A stretch of DNA of 64,000 bases from Streptomyces sp. HD. Its GTDB lineage: Bacteria > Actinomycetota > Actinomycetes > Streptomycetales > Streptomycetaceae. Shown in pieces: positions 8,185 through 16,832 of the stretch (positions are counted from its first letter, which is position 1; each line of letters begins with the position of its first letter). The DNA lies in the NCBI RefSeq assembly GCF_028369295.1, contig NZ_JAQMYP010000032.1:51747-115746 (forward strand), read 5' to 3'. The notes below the pieces were generated by a model. That model searched no databases, was not told where the DNA came from, and was given only the letters and a program-made list of their open reading frames with translations. Made by a program: the position numbers and the translations under genes.

Positions 8185-9090
8185 TTACCTCTTCATCTCG
8201 GTGTTCGGACGGCCGGGATCGCGCGACCGGTCGCTGGTGCCGCCCGGCATCGACCACCAGCCGTCAAGAAGCGCGCGGAGCACCCCGACGAAGGCGAGCG
8301 GCTGCTCGAGCATGGGGTTGTGGCCCGCCTCCGGCACGGTGGTCACCACGGCGCGGGCCGGGGTGAGTTGCCGCATCTCCGCCGCCGCCTCGGGCGTGAG
8401 CAGCCCGTGGTCGGTGCGCACGATCGCGAGCGGCACGCGCAGGTCCGGCAGGAGCCGGCGCAGCGGGATGCGACGGATGCCGTAGCTGTCCGCGCGCTTC
8501 CAGCGCCAGGCGTCGCCGTCCCACCCGAGCGAGGTCTCGGCGACATGCCGCTCGAGAGCCGGCTCCACCTCGATCCCCGCCCGGGAGGCCACGGGGGCGA
8601 ACTGTGCGATCCCGTCCTCGAGGGACGCGAACCGCTCACTGGGCTTTTCCCGTCCCGGCCACTCCCCGTCGTGGAACCGGACGTCGACGGTCGCGACGCC
8701 CGCGAGGGCGTCACCGAGCTCGACGGCGGCGGTCACCGCGGGAAGGCCGCCCATGCTGTGGCCGACGACGATCGGACGCTCAAGTCCGTCGTCACGGATC
8801 ACCGCCGTGAGTTCCCTCGCCCATTGCTCGGTGTCGTACTCGGAGCGCCAGGCGCTGTCACCATGCCCTGTGAGGTCGGGGGCGAGCACGCGATACCCGC
8901 CCAGGAGCGGGGCGATGTGGTCCCACCACCGGGCATGGGCCAGGCCTCCGTGCACGAGCACCACGCCCGGAGCACCCACAGGGCCCCACGCGCGGTACCG
9001 CACCGTTGCACCTTCGACGTCGACGGCCCGCTCATCGGGTCGCTCGGCGAGCGCGCGGCGCAGCCACGCGGGTCCGGTCGACACGGTCAT
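8185..9090 (-). CDS. Alpha/beta hydrolase
   Basis: A 301-residue alpha/beta-hydrolase: oxyanion LVHGGLAHARWWD, nucleophile elbow GHSMGG, late acid in RTDHGLL and base in EAGHNP. The ATG at 9090 (MTVSTGPAW) is 7 nt after the DUF35 gene's stop; the 72-nt longer frame overlaps that gene and was rejected. Such enzymes cleave esters, lactones or C-C bonds (meta-cleavage-type hydrolases). The position in a CoA-dependent operon suggests ring or lactone opening. Exact reaction unknown. Confidence 0.85.
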   Translation of the reverse strand: MTVSTGPAWLRRALAERPDERAVDVEGATVRYRAWGPVGAPGVVLVHGGLAHARWWDHIAPLLGGYRVLAPDLTGHGDSAWRSEYDTEQWARELTAVIRDDGLERPIVVGHSMGGLPAVTAAVELGDALAGVATVDVRFHDGEWPGREKPSERFASLEDGIAQFAPVASRAGIEVEPALERHVAETSLGWDGDAWRWKRADSYGIRRIPLRRLLPDLRVPLAIVRTDHGLLTPEAAAEMRQLTPARAVVTTVPEAGHNPMLEQPLAFVGVLRALLDGWWSMPGGTSDRSRDPGRPNTEMKR

Positions 9091-9097
9091 CGACGCC

Positions 9098-9502
9098 TCA
9101 CTCGGCGGCAAACCGCACGAGGGTGACCTCGTCGCTGGCATCGTCCCAGGTCGCGGTGACACGCATGTCCACCTTCGCGTCCTCCGGCGCGATATCGAGC
9201 CGCACCGTGAACACGGGACCGTCGTCGGTCTTCACACGTCCCACGACGTAGGGGATCTCGTCCTTCTTGCTCGGATCGAGCGCACGGTGGTACACGATGT
9301 AGCTCCACAACGTGCCGTTGGGCGAGATCTCGGTCCAGGCCTGGTTGGTCGACCAGCACCGGGGGCAGATCTCCAGGGCCGGGTAGCGCAGGTAACCACA
9401 GTCCAGGCACTTCTGAGCGGTGAGTACATGACGCTTCGCCGCCTCCCAGAATCCGGCCGTCAGCGGCAGGTCGGTGGCGGGCAGATTGGGGTTGTCACTC
9501 AC
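9098..9502 (-). CDS. DUF35 Zn-ribbon/OB-fold protein (ChsH2/acyl-CoA-binding type)
   Basis: A 134-residue protein with a rubredoxin-like zinc ribbon (CLDC...CPRC) followed by an OB-fold (GTLWSYIVYHR, then VYTV-type strands). The GTG at 9502 overlaps the thiolase stop in GTGA, indicating translational coupling. In steroid side-chain degradation DUF35 proteins pair with hydratases or with Ltp2-type thiolase-fold aldolases and help bind acyl-CoA. The adjacent, overlapping thiolase gene fits that partnership. The longer frame from 9649 lies inside the thiolase gene and was not used. Confidence 0.88.
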   Translation of the reverse strand: MSDNPNLPATDLPLTAGFWEAAKRHVLTAQKCLDCGYLRYPALEICPRCWSTNQAWTEISPNGTLWSYIVYHRALDPSKKDEIPYVVGRVKTDDGPVFTVRLDIAPEDAKVDMRVTATWDDASDEVTLVRFAAE

Positions 9503-10629
9503 GGGTTCACTCCGATGATCGATGCGGCGCTCTTGAGGAAGGTCATCGTCGAGCAGTACAGGGCCAGCTCCGCTCCGGGCACCTGACGGTCGGGCTCGAC
9601 CGTGCCGCGGAGCTGACGCACGGCCTCGACCATGTGCAGCCAGCCCCACATGTAGCTCTCCGACAGCTGACCGCCGTTCGTGTTCAACGGCAGGTCGCCA
9701 CCGGGACGGATATGCCCCTCGGCCGCCCAGGCCGCGCCCTCCCCTTCCGGTGCGAAGCCGTAGGCCTCGACCATCTGGAGGTTCCAGACGGCCGTCGGGT
9801 TCTGGATGTACAGCACGTCGATGTCGGACGGCGTGAACCCGGTGTTCCTCCAGATGTCCGCCGCGGTGCCCTTGATGTTCGGGCGCATGAGGAAGTCGTC
9901 GAAGGTGTCGCCGGCGACCTCGGTGTTCTCGGCGATGCCGAGCACGTAGACCGGCTTGTTCGGGTAATCCTTCGCCCGCTCCGCAGAGGTCACGATCAGT
10001 GCGACCGCACCGTCCGAGATCATCGTGACGTCCTCACGACGCAGCGGTTCGACCAGGTACGGCTTGGCCAGGTAGTCGTCGATCGTCATCGGCTCCTGGA
10101 AGATCGCGAGCGGGTTGCGCTGCGCCCACTCCCGCTCGGAGACGGCGAACCAGCCGAAGTCCTCCTCCTTGGTCCCGTACAGCGCCTTGTGGCGCTGCAG
10201 CGCGAGGGCCGCCGGACCGGCGACGTGCACGTAGCCGGACGCGCTCTCCAACGACGGGGCCGCCGCCGAGAAGTTGAACTTGCCCGATCGGGCGTTGGCG
10301 CCGTAGACCAGCACGATCGTCTCGGCGAGTCCGGAGAGGATCGCCTGGGTCGCCAGGTGCAGCGAGTAGTTGCAGGTGCCGTAGTCGAGCGTCTGCGCGT
10401 ACTTCGGGCTCAGCCCGAACAGCGGGCCCACCTGGATATCGATGTTGTTGCCCTGGACCGACTTGCAGGTGATCAGCCCGTCGAGCTGGTCCTTGGTGAG
10501 TTGCGCGTCGGTCAAAGCCGCCTGGATTGCCTCGATCGAAAGCTGCTCGGCCGTCTTGCCGGGGAACGTGCCCTGGTCGGAATGGCCGACACCGACGATC
10601 GCGACCTTGCCGCGGACGTCCACTGTCAT
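9499..10629 (-). CDS. Thiolase-superfamily protein, Ltp2/SCP2-thiolase-like
   Basis: A 376-residue non-condensing-type thiolase fold. KVAIVGVGHSDQG opens the N-terminal half, Cys86 lies in DYGTCNYSL, and the C-terminal half has LPLNTNGGQLSESY where degradative thiolases carry GHPxGxTG. Loss of that His motif is typical of lipid-transfer-protein thiolases, including the Ltp2 retro-aldolases that remove propionyl-CoA in sterol side-chain breakdown. Overlap with the DUF35 gene strengthens this reading. It could also be a thiolase with an unusual acid/base residue. Start is ATG at 10629; the frame upstream is a shadow of a CoA-transferase. Confidence 0.85.
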   Translation of the reverse strand: MTVDVRGKVAIVGVGHSDQGTFPGKTAEQLSIEAIQAALTDAQLTKDQLDGLITCKSVQGNNIDIQVGPLFGLSPKYAQTLDYGTCNYSLHLATQAILSGLAETIVLVYGANARSGKFNFSAAAPSLESASGYVHVAGPAALALQRHKALYGTKEEDFGWFAVSEREWAQRNPLAIFQEPMTIDDYLAKPYLVEPLRREDVTMISDGAVALIVTSAERAKDYPNKPVYVLGIAENTEVAGDTFDDFLMRPNIKGTAADIWRNTGFTPSDIDVLYIQNPTAVWNLQMVEAYGFAPEGEGAAWAAEGHIRPGGDLPLNTNGGQLSESYMWGWLHMVEAVRQLRGTVEPDRQVPGAELALYCSTMTFLKSAASIIGVNP

Positions 10630-10676
10630 TTTTTGTCCTTGCTCTGAGTTTTCTGAAGTCCGTGGATTCGGGTGCG

Positions 10677-11888
10677 TCAGCCCTGGCGGGCGTTGGCTGG
10701 GGCCGACACGACCGACTGCTCGACGAGCGACGCGATCTCGTCCTCGTCGTAGCCGAGTTCGCCGAGCACCTCGAACGTGTCCTCGCCGATCCGCGGACCG
10801 TTGCGACGGATATGGTCCGGACCGCCCTCGTCGAAGGCGACCGCCCAGCCGCGCTGGCGTTCGGTGCCGCCGCCCGGCGCGGACACCTCCTGCCACCACC
10901 CGCGCGAGCGCAGATACGGGTCATCGAGCAGCTGCTCGCCGCTGCGCACCGGCATCGCCATGACGCCCGCCGCCCGCAGTGTCGCGGAGGCATCCGCGTC
11001 AGAGCGGGATGCCGACCACCGCTCGGTCGTCGCGCGCACCAGAGCGGCGCGCGCCGCGTCGTCGCCGGCACCGGAGAGGTCGGCACCGACGACGGATGCG
11101 ACCAGCTCGAGCTCCTCCGGCGAACGCAGCGAGATCGCGACCCACGCGTCGTCTCCCGAGCTCGGCGTCAGCCACTCGATGCTGTCGGGGGTGCTGTTGC
11201 CGGTGGGCACCGGATTCTCGCCGGTCAGGGAGGTGCGCAGCACCTGGTCGCCCATCAAGGCGGTGACGGTCTCACGCTGGGACAGGTCGAGCCAGCGCGC
11301 CTGACCGTCGCGACGAGACGCCAGCACGGCCGCGATGATGAGGGCCGGGCCGAGCGAGTTCGCCGTCTGGTCGGGGTAGTTGATGCGCGCGCTCGACCAG
11401 ATCGGGCTGTCGCTGTCGTACCCGGAGTACGACATGACGCCGCCGAGAGCGTCCAGGGTCAGGCCGAAAGAGGTGAAGCCGCTGCTCGGACCGGTGAGGC
11501 CCTGGCTCGAGATCGAGGCCAGCACGATGTCGGGCCGGATCGCGACCAGGTCGCGGAACCCGAGGCCGAGGCGCTCGACCACGCCCCGGCGGAAGTTCTC
11601 GGCGACGACGTCGCTCGTGGCGACGATCCGCCGCACGACCTCCAGCCCCTCGGGGGTCTTGAGGTCGACGGCGATGGCGCGCTTGTTGCGGTTGGCCGTG
11701 CGGAACGGCGGGAAGGCGACGTCGGCGCCGATGTCGCCGCCCATGCCGCCGCGGTACAGGTCGGGGCGGGTGACGCCCTCGATCTTGATCACGTCGGCGC
11801 CGAAGTCGGCCAGCACCTGGGTGGCCGCGGCCCCGGCCGTCACGATGGTGAGGTCCGCGACGCGCAGACCGTCCAGCATCCCGCTCAT
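10677..11888 (-). CDS. Family III CoA-transferase, catalytic-type subunit
   Basis: 403 residues with the CaiB/BaiF N-terminal fold (LRVADLTIVTAGAAATQVLADFG), IKIEG, DLKTPEG, and YPDQTAN, whose Asp sits at the catalytic aspartyl-CoA position. The ATG start overlaps the stop of the upstream CoA-transferase in ATGA. Two adjacent, unequal family III subunits resemble heteromeric enzymes such as benzylsuccinate CoA-transferase (BbsEF). It would activate a carboxylate using succinyl-CoA or another donor. Forms part of the leftward operon before the thiolase. Confidence 0.88.
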   Translation of the reverse strand: MSGMLDGLRVADLTIVTAGAAATQVLADFGADVIKIEGVTRPDLYRGGMGGDIGADVAFPPFRTANRNKRAIAVDLKTPEGLEVVRRIVATSDVVAENFRRGVVERLGLGFRDLVAIRPDIVLASISSQGLTGPSSGFTSFGLTLDALGGVMSYSGYDSDSPIWSSARINYPDQTANSLGPALIIAAVLASRRDGQARWLDLSQRETVTALMGDQVLRTSLTGENPVPTGNSTPDSIEWLTPSSGDDAWVAISLRSPEELELVASVVGADLSGAGDDAARAALVRATTERWSASRSDADASATLRAAGVMAMPVRSGEQLLDDPYLRSRGWWQEVSAPGGGTERQRGWAVAFDEGGPDHIRRNGPRIGEDTFEVLGELGYDEDEIASLVEQSVVSAPANARQG

Positions 11889-13003
11889 GCGACCGCGTCC
11901 TCGGGACCGAAGACCTGCCACGGCGCGTCCGGGAGCAGTCCGGCTCCCACATCCGGCACCTCGATCGACTCGAAGAAGCCGCGCGAGACGTACTGCGGAG
12001 ATTCGAGTAGGTCGGTGACGGTCGCCACGTACCCGGCGGGGATCCCGCGGGCCTGAGTGGCGTGGTAGAGGTCCTTCTTCGACATGGTTTTGGTCGTCTC
12101 CTCGATCAGGGCGACGAGCCGCGCTTGGTTGCGGAGACGGCCCTGAGGGGTGTCGAACGCCTCGTCGTCGAGGCGGCTGTCGCCGATGATCTCCTTCATG
12201 ACGCCCCAGTCCCGAGGGATGTAGAAGGCGGCGAAGTGCCCGTCCCGGCAGCGCAGAACCAGTGCGCCGTTGTCTTCGCCGCGCAGCTCGCGGCGGAGCC
12301 CTGCCTGCGCGAACGTGGCGATCTTCCACTCGGCGTGCGCCGCGGCCTCGAACTCGGAGGTCGTGAACCGTGCGCCCTGACCGGTGCGTTCGCGAGCGAA
12401 GAGCCCGATCATCACGCCGTCGAGTGCGAGCAGTGCCGCGATCGACTGCAGTGGGTAGCCGCCGAGCCGTACGGGCTCGTGGTCCAGGTCGCCGATGAGC
12501 CGCATGAAGCCGCTCGCCGCCTGAAGCGCCAGCTCGCTGGAGGGAAGGTCCGCGTACTCATCGCTCTCGCCCCAGGGACTGATGCGGCCGATGATCGCGG
12601 TGGGCGCCAGTTCCTCGAGGCGATCGACGGACAGACCACGTGCGCTCCACTCGGCAGCGGTGCCGGCCACGAGGACCACATCGGCGGAGCGCAAGCGCTC
12701 GTGAAGGCTCTCGCGTGCGGTCGCGTCGTCCAGGTCGACGTCGACGCGGGTCTTGCCGTCGCGGAGCCAGAGGCCCAGCGTGGAGACGCGCTGCGAACCA
12801 TCGCCGACGAAGGGACCGGTCTCGTCGAGTATGTGCGTTTCTCCGGCCACCGCTACCTGCGTGACCTGCGCCCCCAGCTTGAACAGGAGGCGTCCGCAGA
12901 TCGCGGTCGACACGGACTCGCCGAGCTCGACCACTCGGAGTGTTTCGGGCAACAGCGCCGAATTGCGGGGGACGCGCGCGTCCCCGTGTGCAGTCTTGGT
13001 CAT
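11885..13003 (-). CDS. Family III CoA-transferase paralogue lacking the usual catalytic Asp
   Basis: 372 residues with a weaker CaiB/BaiF pattern: LRVVELGESVSTAICGRLLFKLGA, LHERLRSADVVLVAG, and LGGYPLQSIAALLALDG. At the place where the other three CoA-transferases of this window have Asp (LDLATG, YPDQTA, VDITAA) this one has YPLQSIA, so the nucleophile appears missing. It overlaps the next CoA-transferase by 4 nt. It is probably a structural or binding subunit of a heteromer. ATG at 13003 chosen (MTKTAHG), 17 nt after the crotonase stop. Confidence 0.82.
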   Translation of the reverse strand: MTKTAHGDARVPRNSALLPETLRVVELGESVSTAICGRLLFKLGAQVTQVAVAGETHILDETGPFVGDGSQRVSTLGLWLRDGKTRVDVDLDDATARESLHERLRSADVVLVAGTAAEWSARGLSVDRLEELAPTAIIGRISPWGESDEYADLPSSELALQAASGFMRLIGDLDHEPVRLGGYPLQSIAALLALDGVMIGLFARERTGQGARFTTSEFEAAAHAEWKIATFAQAGLRRELRGEDNGALVLRCRDGHFAAFYIPRDWGVMKEIIGDSRLDDEAFDTPQGRLRNQARLVALIEETTKTMSKKDLYHATQARGIPAGYVATVTDLLESPQYVSRGFFESIEVPDVGAGLLPDAPWQVFGPEDAVA

Positions 13004-13019
13004 GGACGTGTCCTCGGTC

Positions 13020-13835
13020 TCAGCGACCCTGGCCCGGGCCACGCGCGCCCGCCAGGAACTTGGTCACGCCCTGCGCCGCCTCGGGGGCCTGCGCACGGAT
13101 GCTGGTGATAATCAGGCTGCTGTAATCCTGGGCCTCGTCCCAGGTCATCGACTGCACACGGTGGTAGGCGCGCTTGGAGATGTCGAGGCTGAAGGCGTTG
13201 AAGGCGGCGATGTGCTCCGCGAGCGCGATCGCCTCGTCGAGCAGCTCGGCATCCGGCACGACCTTGTTCACCAGGGCCATACGGAAGGCGGTCTGCGCGT
13301 CGGCGCGCCGCGAGGTGAAGATGAGCTCCGCGGCGTGCTTGGGAGCGATCCGCTTGATCGAGGCCGGCCCCGCCTGCATCGGCCAGCTGCCGAACCCCTG
13401 CTCCGGCATGGCGATCTGCGCGGACTCGGCGGCGATGGCGAGCTCACACGTGTTGATGAGCGTCGACCCGCCGCCGAGAGCGTAACCATTGACCGCGGCG
13501 ATGAAGACGGCACGGTGCGCTCGGATGTCGGCCTGCACCTGTGTCCAGGGGTGCAGCACCTGGGTGCCGTTGGCCTTGGCGTACTCCTCCATGCGGTCCT
13601 GGTTCTCCGGCGTGAGATCAACGCCGGCGCAGAACGACGGACCGGTGCCGGTGAGCACGACGACCTTCTTGTCGGCGACCTCCACAAGCGCCTCGCGCAG
13701 CCGCCTCATGGAATCAACGCTCATCGCGTTGCGCTTCTCGGGACGGTTGATCGTGAGTACGGCGTAGTCGCCTCGGTCGTCGACGAGCACGAGCTCGTCG
13801 TACGGGGTTAGTGAGCTGTTTGTTGAATGCGGCAC
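13020..13835 (-). CDS. Enoyl-CoA hydratase/isomerase (crotonase) family
   Basis: A 271-residue crotonase: NRPEKRNAM, oxyanion-hole FCAGVDL, ALGGGS, and MPEQGFG containing a Glu at the catalytic site. It should hydrate or isomerise an enoyl-CoA. The GTG at 13835 has GAGAGGG upstream. It is the first gene of the leftward operon running through two CoA-transferases, thiolase, DUF35, hydrolase and CoA-transferase. Its promoter region is shared with the divergent tetR and contains operator site 2. Confidence 0.9.
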   Translation of the reverse strand: MPHSTNSSLTPYDELVLVDDRGDYAVLTINRPEKRNAMSVDSMRRLREALVEVADKKVVVLTGTGPSFCAGVDLTPENQDRMEEYAKANGTQVLHPWTQVQADIRAHRAVFIAAVNGYALGGGSTLINTCELAIAAESAQIAMPEQGFGSWPMQAGPASIKRIAPKHAAELIFTSRRADAQTAFRMALVNKVVPDAELLDEAIALAEHIAAFNAFSLDISKRAYHRVQSMTWDEAQDYSSLIITSIRAQAPEAAQGVTKFLAGARGPGQGR

Positions 13836-13964
13836 GGAAATCCCTCTCGGAAATCGGGACGCCGGACCGGACGCGCCCCGGGGCCTCTGAGGAGGTCATG
13901 CCGTCGCGTCGCTGGAGGTCGGCGTGGGTGATGGGTGGCACGTTACGCGAGACCAGCATCCGCT

Positions 13965-13980
13965 TCAACCGTTTGGTTGA
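13965..13980. promoter_or_regulatory. Palindromic operator, site 2 (crotonase operon / tetR)
   Basis: TCAACCGTTTGGTTGA in the 182-bp divergent promoter region, 38 nt before the tetR start. The core is identical to site 1 upstream of the P450. The position fits autorepression of tetR and control of the leftward operon. Confidence 0.78.
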
Positions 13981-14017
13981 CATAGGTTTGCCCGGGTCGG
14001 GGGGCTACCGTTGACCC

Positions 14018-14647
14018 ATGACCGACAGCGACACAACCACCGCGCCACCTGCGCTCACGGCCAGAGAGCGGATTCTCCGCGCAGCCACGGAGGAGTTCGC
14101 CGAGCACGGGTTCTCCGGCGCCCGGATCAACCGCATCGCGGAGGCTGCGAACTTGAACAAGCAGCTGATCTACCACTACTTCGACAGCAAAGACGGCCTC
14201 TATGCCGCAGTGCTGGGCGAGATGCTGACGTCGATGCACAGCTCGGTCGACGCCACATCGGACATCCGGGAGTTGATGCGCGGGCAGATCGGCGACCCGG
14301 AGAGGCGGCGCGCCTGGTCGCGCATGGTTGCCTGGGAGGGTCTTGCCGGCGATCGGCCGGTGGCCGCTGCCGTCGAACGCCAGGAGTCGGTCTACCGCCA
14401 GGTGCAGGTGATCATGCGTCTGCAGCGGGAAGGCCAGCTCGCAACAGACATCGACCCCCGGTTGGCCCTCGCCACCATTTACGCAGTAGGCACCGCGCGG
14501 TACGTGATCCCGCAGCTGATCGACTTCTGCCTCGGGCCGGAAGCGTCGGATTCCGAGGACACGATGGCGACCTGGGCCGACATGATCACGCGGCTGCTCA
14601 CGCGGCGCGCCCCTGCGGTTCGTGAACGCGGGGAATCGACCGCTTAG
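14018..14647 (+). CDS. TetR-family transcriptional regulator
   Basis: 209 residues with a canonical N-terminal TetR helix-turn-helix: ARERILRAATEEFAEHGFSG, then INRIAEAANLNKQLIYHYF at about residues 38-56, and a ligand-binding C-terminal half. It is divergent from the crotonase operon and upstream of the aldehyde dehydrogenase. Three copies of one inverted repeat flank the genes it would control, including one in its own promoter. It is probably a repressor released by a pathway metabolite, perhaps an acyl-CoA; ligand unknown. Confidence 0.92.
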   Translation: MTDSDTTTAPPALTARERILRAATEEFAEHGFSGARINRIAEAANLNKQLIYHYFDSKDGLYAAVLGEMLTSMHSSVDATSDIRELMRGQIGDPERRRAWSRMVAWEGLAGDRPVAAAVERQESVYRQVQVIMRLQREGQLATDIDPRLALATIYAVGTARYVIPQLIDFCLGPEASDSEDTMATWADMITRLLTRRAPAVRERGESTA

Positions 14648-14662
14648 TAACCAAACGGTTGA
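14647..14662. promoter_or_regulatory. Palindromic operator, site 3 (upstream of aldehyde dehydrogenase)
   Basis: GTAACCAAACGGTTGA begins at the tetR stop codon. Its complement is TCAACCGTTTGGTTAC, one core mismatch from sites 1 and 2. It lies 75 nt upstream of the dehydrogenase start. Confidence 0.7.
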
Positions 14663-14736
14663 CGATGGATCGTCGCAGGAATATTTTGCTCATCACATCG
14701 GGCAGCGACGCCCGTGCTGAAGACAAGGGCAGTTCG

Positions 14737-16239
14737 ATGACGATTGCAAACCCGCGGAGTGCCATCCGCTTCCCTGAGTTCGACTCCGAGCAGCGCTACT
14801 GGATGATCGTCGACGGCGAGCAGGTCCAGGCCGCAGACGGTCAGACCTACCGCTGCGTCGACCCGTTCGAAGACGCCGAGTGGGGCTACGTTCCCGTCGC
14901 AGGAGCCTCCGACGTCGACCGCGCCGTGCGCGCCGCCCGCGCAGCCTTCCCCGCGTGGTCCACAACGTCGCCCTTCGTACGACTTGAGCTGTTCCGACGC
15001 TGGGCCCAGCTCATCCGCGAGCACTCGTCGGAGCTGGCGCGGCTGCAGGTGCATGAGAACGGCAAGACCATCTCCGAGATGAATATGGTGCCCGGCGCGC
15101 TTGCGCAGAGCGCCGAGTTCTGCGCCAACTACGCGCTGACACTGCACGGCGAGACAGTCACACCGATCATGCCGGGTCACACCGCGTGGACGGAGCGCGT
15201 CCCGATCGGCGTCGTCGCCGCGATCGCCCCGTGGAACAACCCACTCGGCCTGCTTCAGTGGAAGCTGTTCGGCGCGCTGGCGTCCGGCAACACGGTCGTC
15301 GTCAAGCCGTCCGAGGTGACGCCGGTGTCCACCATCCGGTTGATCGAGCTCGCGCTGGAGGCCGGATTCCCGCCCGGCGTCGTCAACGTGGTGACCGGGG
15401 CCGGAGCCACCGGTGCAGCCCTGGTGGAGCATCCCGGCATCGACAAGGTGGCGTTCACCGGGTCGACCGCGACGGGCCGCTCCATTGCGCAGGCGATCGC
15501 GCCCCGTCTCATCCGGGCGACCCTCGAACTCGGCGGCAAGGGCGCCAACATCGTCTTCGAGGACGCCGATCTCGACCGCGCCGCCGAGGGCGTGCTCACC
15601 GGAATCATCGCCGGGACCGGCCAGGCCTGCAACGCCGGCTCGCGCATCCTCATCCAGAGCAGTGTCCGCGACGAGGTGCTGGCCCGGCTCGAGAACCTCA
15701 TCTCGCAGGTCGTGATCGGCGACCCGCTGGAGCCCACCACCCAGATCGGGCCCCTCGCCTCGCGTCCCCAGTACAAGAAGGTGACCAGCTACTTCGACAT
15801 CGCCGACGGCGAGGACGACACCTCGCTGATCGTAGGCGGCCGCTGCGGCACCGATGTTCCCGGCGTCACCGGCGGCTTGTTCGTCGAGCCGTCCTTGTAC
15901 GCGACCCCAGACCGCGCGTCGCGGCTGCGACGCGAGGAGATCTTCGGGCCGGTCGGTTCGGTCATCTTCTTCGACACCGAGGACGAGGCCGTCGAGATCG
16001 CCAACGACACCGAGTTCGGTCTGGTCGGCGGCCTCTGGACGCGAGACCTGGACCGGGCGCGACGCGTCTCACGGAAGATCGACACCGGCGTGGTCTGGAT
16101 CAACACTTGGCGCGCCTTCAGCCCCAACGTCCCCTTCGGCGGCCGCAAGGTCAGCGGACTCGGGCACGAAATGGGGCTCGACGTCTTCGAGGAGTACACG
16201 GAGCCGAAGGCCTACTGGCACGGTCCTGACAACTCCTGA
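14737..16239 (+). CDS. Aldehyde dehydrogenase (NAD(P)+-dependent)
   Basis: A complete 500-residue ALDH: oxyanion Asn in APWNNP (167/168), Glu264 in LELGGKGAN, catalytic Cys298 in GQACNAGSR, and the C-terminal PFGGRKVSGLG. It oxidises an aldehyde to a carboxylic acid, which could then be CoA-activated by the neighbouring CoA-transferases. The ATG at 14737 (MTIANP) was chosen over the frame opening at 14659, whose 26 extra residues have no family support. The gene sits behind operator site 3 and is likely in the same TetR regulon. Confidence 0.92.
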   Translation: MTIANPRSAIRFPEFDSEQRYWMIVDGEQVQAADGQTYRCVDPFEDAEWGYVPVAGASDVDRAVRAARAAFPAWSTTSPFVRLELFRRWAQLIREHSSELARLQVHENGKTISEMNMVPGALAQSAEFCANYALTLHGETVTPIMPGHTAWTERVPIGVVAAIAPWNNPLGLLQWKLFGALASGNTVVVKPSEVTPVSTIRLIELALEAGFPPGVVNVVTGAGATGAALVEHPGIDKVAFTGSTATGRSIAQAIAPRLIRATLELGGKGANIVFEDADLDRAAEGVLTGIIAGTGQACNAGSRILIQSSVRDEVLARLENLISQVVIGDPLEPTTQIGPLASRPQYKKVTSYFDIADGEDDTSLIVGGRCGTDVPGVTGGLFVEPSLYATPDRASRLRREEIFGPVGSVIFFDTEDEAVEIANDTEFGLVGGLWTRDLDRARRVSRKIDTGVVWINTWRAFSPNVPFGGRKVSGLGHEMGLDVFEEYTEPKAYWHGPDNS

Positions 16240-16329
16240 CTCCTTCCGTCCAATCCCAACCGTCAGTATCCTCTTCACCCCTTTGTGACAAAGGCATTCT
16301 CGTGTCCGAATCCAGCATTCCGATGTCCG

Positions 16330-16530
16330 CGGTCCCTGGGATGCGGTGCTCGTCGGCCATGGCTTCTCCTGCCTGACCGCCGCGAAGGCGCATCTCGAGG
16401 CCGCGGCGATGGAGAGGCGCACCGCACGCGTCGCCGTCTTCGAGCGCGCCCCGTCCGCGCGGCGGGTGGAGGGATCTTCAACAACACCAACGCGCCCGGC
16501 CTGGTGCGCGGCGAGTTCAGCGCCCCCCGG
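16330..16530 (+). pseudogene. N-terminal relic of an FAD-dependent oxidoreductase
   Basis: The frame reads WDAVLVGHGFSCLTAAKAH then VAVFERAPSARR, the usual FAD-binding beta-alpha-beta opening of succinate-dehydrogenase/ketosteroid-dehydrogenase-like flavoproteins. GSG..G is altered to GHGFSC. After about 45 residues a frame change leads to GGIFNNTNAPG. The rest of the protein is absent. It is non-functional debris between the dehydrogenase and the Tn3 relic. Confidence 0.45.
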
Positions 16531-16620
16531 CGTGTCCGGCTGCTGAGCGTCACCACGCCCGCACCACTGCCGGTCCCTCACCTATCCCGGGACTCACCTC
16601 CGCCGAACCGACAACGATTC

Positions 16621-16646
16621 CGGCCCCACAGCGCGCGGTGGGGCCG
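16621..16646. terminator. GC-rich hairpin
   Basis: Nine-base perfect arms CGGCCCCAC and GTGGGGCCG around an 8-nt loop, without a T tract. It is terminator-like in position after the aldehyde dehydrogenase and flavoprotein relic, but could also be a decayed element end. Confidence 0.4.
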
Positions 16647-16832
16647 GAACCCGGCACCGCCGTGGCCGGTGAGAAAGCCACGGATGGTTTTGGGCCAGCG
16701 AGGCCGGAGAGCTGTGCGGCGAGAAGGCGGTGGTGTCGGCGCCCGTACTGTCCAGCGGGCATGGCGGGACTCCGTTGCTGGTTGGCCGGCGGCGCTGGCC
16801 AGTGTCCGGGGATGGGGCACGGCAGGAAGGGC

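Noticed and set aside
13714..13983. A small leftward frame covering the crotonase promoter
   Set aside because: It crosses operator site 2 and overlaps the crotonase start in another frame; no family or ribosome site.
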